A DNA stretch of 64,000 bases from Mucilaginibacter_A sp050954285 (GTDB lineage Bacteria; Bacteroidota; Bacteroidia; Sphingobacteriales; Sphingobacteriaceae): contig JBPBPL010000009.1 of assembly GCA_050954285.1 (NCBI GenBank), positions 62,001-126,000 of the forward strand, given 5' to 3'. The notes beneath the pieces are model-generated. The model had not been told where the DNA came from and did not search any database. It saw nothing but the letters and a program-made list of their open reading frames with translations. Both the position numbers and the translations under genes were made by a program. This document shows positions 61,540 through 64,000 of the stretch, piece by piece (the stretch's first letter is position 1; every line of letters starts with the position of its first letter).

Positions 61540-64000
61540 TTATCTGGTTAAAATAAAATCCTTTAAATAGCTACATTCTTCTATAGCTGTTTTATAAAAA
61601 GAGGTTTGCTTGTACTTGATAAGCTCTTTAAAATAAGGATTCTGCCGCAATTGCCTACGGTAATTTTTCTGCGCTGCTTCATAAGCATCATAATTGAAGA
61701 CATAGTTGGGCATTTCCTGCCGTTTTTGCCGGCATTTAGCTGCCATAAAAGTGCATTTCGCTTTAAAATCAGCATTGTTACTTACTGCACGGGCTTTTAA
61801 ATAATAACGTTCAGCATTAATTGCTTGCACATAATCGGTATCATAAGTGTATACGGCTTTCCTGGCAAAATCGGTGGAGGACCAGTCATAAGAAATCAAG
61901 TTCGAACTGTTGCCGTAAGTAGATGTGTTGTACAAGCCGGTTGCAAACCGATAATAAAGTTGTGGATTGGCAGGTTCTGCTTGGATTTGCTTTTGTAAAT
62001 AGGCCATTGCCCGGGCAAAATCTATCTTAGTAAATCGTTTTCCCTTCAATGCAAATGTTTTTGGATAATCATTTAGCTGAGCCAGAAAAGGATCGCCCAA
62101 CTCCTCGTCCATGCTTCTTTTACCTGCATTTTTTTGGTGGGCAAAAGCAGTAGCGGCAGCGGCGTACTTATGTTCCCGCAAAAAAGCTGTTCCTAAAAGT
62201 TCATACAAAACATCGGTTTTAACACCCGCTAACCTGACTGTTAAAAATTTGATCCATGGGTTTTTAGACTGATTTTCTTTCCACCCAAGCAACTGCTGCA
62301 ACCGGCTGGAGCTAAGATACTTGTACCAGAAATCGGGGAGCATCTTGTTCTGCTGGTAGAAATAATCATTTTGCCCGGCATCAAACGATTCGCTTTTTAA
62401 CAAAGCCAGTGCAGCAAGCGTTGTATCATTTTGCCGCAGATAAGCAGGTGCCAGAATGTGCAGATAGAAATCGCGGGAAGTTGTTGCAAAACGGTTGATA
62501 TTGGCTTCATGCCACGCGCTGTTATTAATTACTTGCGTTTGGGTCGATTTTACTTTGTTATCCAGCCATTTAAGTGAAGGTAGTAGTTCCAACTCACTGA
62601 TCCTGTCCAGCTTCTGTATATTTTGTGCCAGTAAAAGTAGCTTCACAATTTGCCGCTGATCCTGCAGTTTTGGGTTCAGCTTTTCTTTATTAGAAGCTTC
62701 AATTGCTTTAAAACCGTCAGCTGTTTTCCCTTGCATCCACCATAAGTAAGCTTCGGTAAGATGGTCGATACCTGCTACGGGATATTTATTTTCTGCGGAA
62801 AGCCGATCACAAAAAGCACTTAACCGTTGGATATAATTATTGTATTTAATTTGGATACTATCCGGAACAGCAGTAAAAAATTCCGTATTATTATGGATGC
62901 TTTTAGATTGTGCGGAAGCTTGCTGATGGATAATTGCAGCATCAATCAACAGCATAGCAGCGGTACTTAATAAGAAAACACTGCTTAGTTTCCATACTGT
63001 TTTTACCGGTCTTTTTCTGGCAATGATCCAGGTTAAACCAATCAGTAGTAAAACCGATTCGCCAAATATCAGCCAGCCAAAAAACTTTTTCCTCGAACCG
63101 GCCCCTTTACTAGCATAAATCATCGCTTTTCTGCTGGTTTTTGCTGCCGAATCGGTTACATTTTTTAAACGAGCTGTTAAATAATAGGCTTCCAACTTAT
63201 TCACTTCCCGCACAAGCAATACGCCAACCATCGGGGACTGGGGTTGATATTGATAAACTTTTTGCAGGTTTTCCATCCCAATTTCCGGCTTGCCGAAACC
63301 GTTTATGGCATAAATTACCGCTTTGTCATCATTTGTTTTAGCCAGCGGAAGCACCTGTTCTGCCGAAACCCGGTTGTAATAATAGTTTTGGTAAGCTTGA
63401 TTGCGCCGCTCGGGCCAGTCTGCAAACACTTTAGAAAACAGGAATGCGGCTTTTACGGTATCGCCCAGTTTGCGTTCTTCACCAGCTTTTAAAGCCATAG
63501 CCCAGCCTTTTACATGGCTTTTTGAAGGATTTAAGTTAATAAAACCATCATAAATATCTTTGGCCTGCTGATAGGCCAGTCCGAAATGGAACAACCGCTG
63601 CGCTTGGTAATAATAGCGTAGTCTGATAAAAGGATCCTGTTCTGCACCGGCAAAACTTAAGGCTTTTTTTGCCGCTATGCGCAAAGCCGTTGTATCCACA
63701 GGAGTAGGTTCCCATAATTTGTAAGTGAAATTTGCTACCGGTTCTACCTGTTTGGCAAATTGATAATATTGAAGTGCGGACTGGTGGCCTGAAGCCAGTG
63801 CATTTAAAAAACTGTTGTGTGCCAAGCTATCCGGAACCCTGTTTTTACCATTTAAAAGCCAATTGTTAACTGCCTCATTCCCTGTACTATCCAGCCAATA
63901 CATGGCCTTTTCCACATCGGCAGATTTTACGTTTTCGCCCAGGTATGCAGCCCATTCATCAGCATTAATTTGTTTTTCATTGGCCGGTTCTGCCTCATCA
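61540..64000 (-). CDS. Large TPR-like protein of unknown function, 5' end missing
   Basis: The frame is open to the right end of the window, beyond the GTG at 63915, so the start is not seen. About 820 residues are visible. Repeated helical pairs rich in Ala, Tyr and Leu (LRYYYQAQRLFHFGLAYQQA, AKKALSFAGAEQDPF) suggest tetratricopeptide-like repeats. Two hydrophobic segments lie in the middle (WLIFGESVLLLIGLTWIIA and LSSVFLLSTAAMLLIDAAII), placing it in the membrane with soluble repeats on both sides. A dispersed motif copy lies at 62111. No family was recognised; a cell-envelope role is possible. Confidence 0.75.
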   Translation of the reverse strand, partial: DEAEPANEKQINADEWAAYLGENVKSADVEKAMYWLDSTGNEAVNNWLLNGKNRVPDSLAHNSFLNALASGHQSALQYYQFAKQVEPVANFTYKLWEPTPVDTTALRIAAKKALSFAGAEQDPFIRLRYYYQAQRLFHFGLAYQQAKDIYDGFINLNPSKSHVKGWAMALKAGEERKLGDTVKAAFLFSKVFADWPERRNQAYQNYYYNRVSAEQVLPLAKTNDDKAVIYAINGFGKPEIGMENLQKVYQYQPQSPMVGVLLVREVNKLEAYYLTARLKNVTDSAAKTSRKAMIYASKGAGSRKKFFGWLIFGESVLLLIGLTWIIARKRPVKTVWKLSSVFLLSTAAMLLIDAAIIHQQASAQSKSIHNNTEFFTAVPDSIQIKYNNYIQRLSAFCDRLSAENKYPVAGIDHLTEAYLWWMQGKTADGFKAIEASNKEKLNPKLQDQRQIVKLLLLAQNIQKLDRISELELLPSLKWLDNKVKSTQTQVINNSAWHEANINRFATTSRDFYLHILAPAYLRQNDTTLAALALLKSESFDAGQNDYFYQQNKMLPDFWYKYLSSSRLQQLLGWKENQSKNPWIKFLTVRLAGVKTDVLYELLGTAFLREHKYAAAATAFAHQKNAGKRSMDEELGDPFLAQLNDYPKTFALKGKRFTKIDFARAMAYLQKQIQAEPANPQLYYRFATGLYNTSTYGNSSNLISYDWSSTDFARKAVYTYDTDYVQAINAERYYLKARAVSNNADFKAKCTFMAAKCRQKRQEMPNYVFNYDAYEAAQKNYRRQLRQNPYFKELIKYKQTSFYKTAIEECSYLKDFILTR

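Noticed and set aside
209..62122. The dispersed motif as a promoter element
   Set aside because: It occurs after stops, inside genes and in both orientations, and does not contain TAnnTTTG at a fixed distance from starts.

Overview
The window looks like a chromosomal segment from a Bacteroidota bacterium, most likely Sphingobacteriaceae (Pedobacter/Mucilaginibacter type). The base composition is about 40% G+C by eye. Promoters have the Bacteroidota -7 form TAnnTTTG and there are few Shine-Dalgarno sites. The families are typical of the group: DUF4230, DUF4296, type III glutamine synthetase, a TonB protein with the Bacteroidota N-terminus, a FecA-like receptor, GH20 and GH2-malectin enzymes, and the paired TIGR03916/TIGR03915 proteins. 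No rRNA, CRISPR array or intact mobile element was seen.

Layout. 1-21.5 kb is housekeeping: the start of a DUF4112 gene, trxB, DUF4230, a GH20 hexosaminidase with a PliI-like lipoprotein, purM, glnA (type III), tonB, purL, a VOC protein, trmN6, a phosphodiesterase, rnhA, tRNA-His, a YtxH protein, a phosphopantetheinyl transferase, lysC, a GNAT, yggS, a DUF4296 lipoprotein and mutS2. 21.5-31.6 kb holds a small Cys-rich protein, a GT4 glycosyltransferase, a NodB deacetylase, truA, an RsbQ-like hydrolase with a kinase-less PAS/H-box partner, ohr, the radical-SAM DNA-repair pair and a FUSC membrane protein. 31.6-47 kb holds ppc, a beta-helix lipoprotein, ade, a CbpA-type DnaJ, a small disordered protein, a CxxC-AraC regulator, ruvB, a GT2, a POT transporter, a secreted unknown, a 7TM-HD (PgpH-type) phosphodiesterase and tRNA-Ser. 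47-64 kb is accessory: GH2-malectin, a truncated DUF885 gene, DUF4337, DUF2252, a FecA-like receptor bracketed by a diverged repeat pair, a decayed IS256 transposase, a G+C-rich epoxide-hydrolase-like gene, DUF2243, and a large unknown gene running off the window.

The most unusual signal is a short dispersed sequence, GRTAAAAGAAGYATC, with a sister form GRTAAAAACAGTATC. Counting by eye, the 12-base core (TAAAAGAAGCAT, TAAAAGAAGTAT or TAAAAACAGTAT) occurs exactly 31 times, on both strands, where far fewer than one copy would be expected. Copies sit just after stop codons, just before starts, in facing pairs that form hairpin terminators (one a 36-bp perfect palindrome), and inside genes where they often encode (V/I)KEAS or KRSI. 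None is found in the roughly 10 kb of accessory DNA from 52.2 to 62.1 kb. Density, placement and avoidance of foreign-looking DNA resemble the DNA uptake sequences of Neisseria and Haemophilus. That parallel is an inference, not a demonstrated function.

Functional links: purM and purL act in the same purine pathway. The GH20 and PliI-like proteins are both exported and adjacent. RsbQ and its PAS neighbour form a likely sensory pair. The two radical-SAM-linked proteins are a conserved but uncharacterised repair/modification module. The receptor at 54.4 kb could be energised by a TonB protein such as the one at 9.0 kb.
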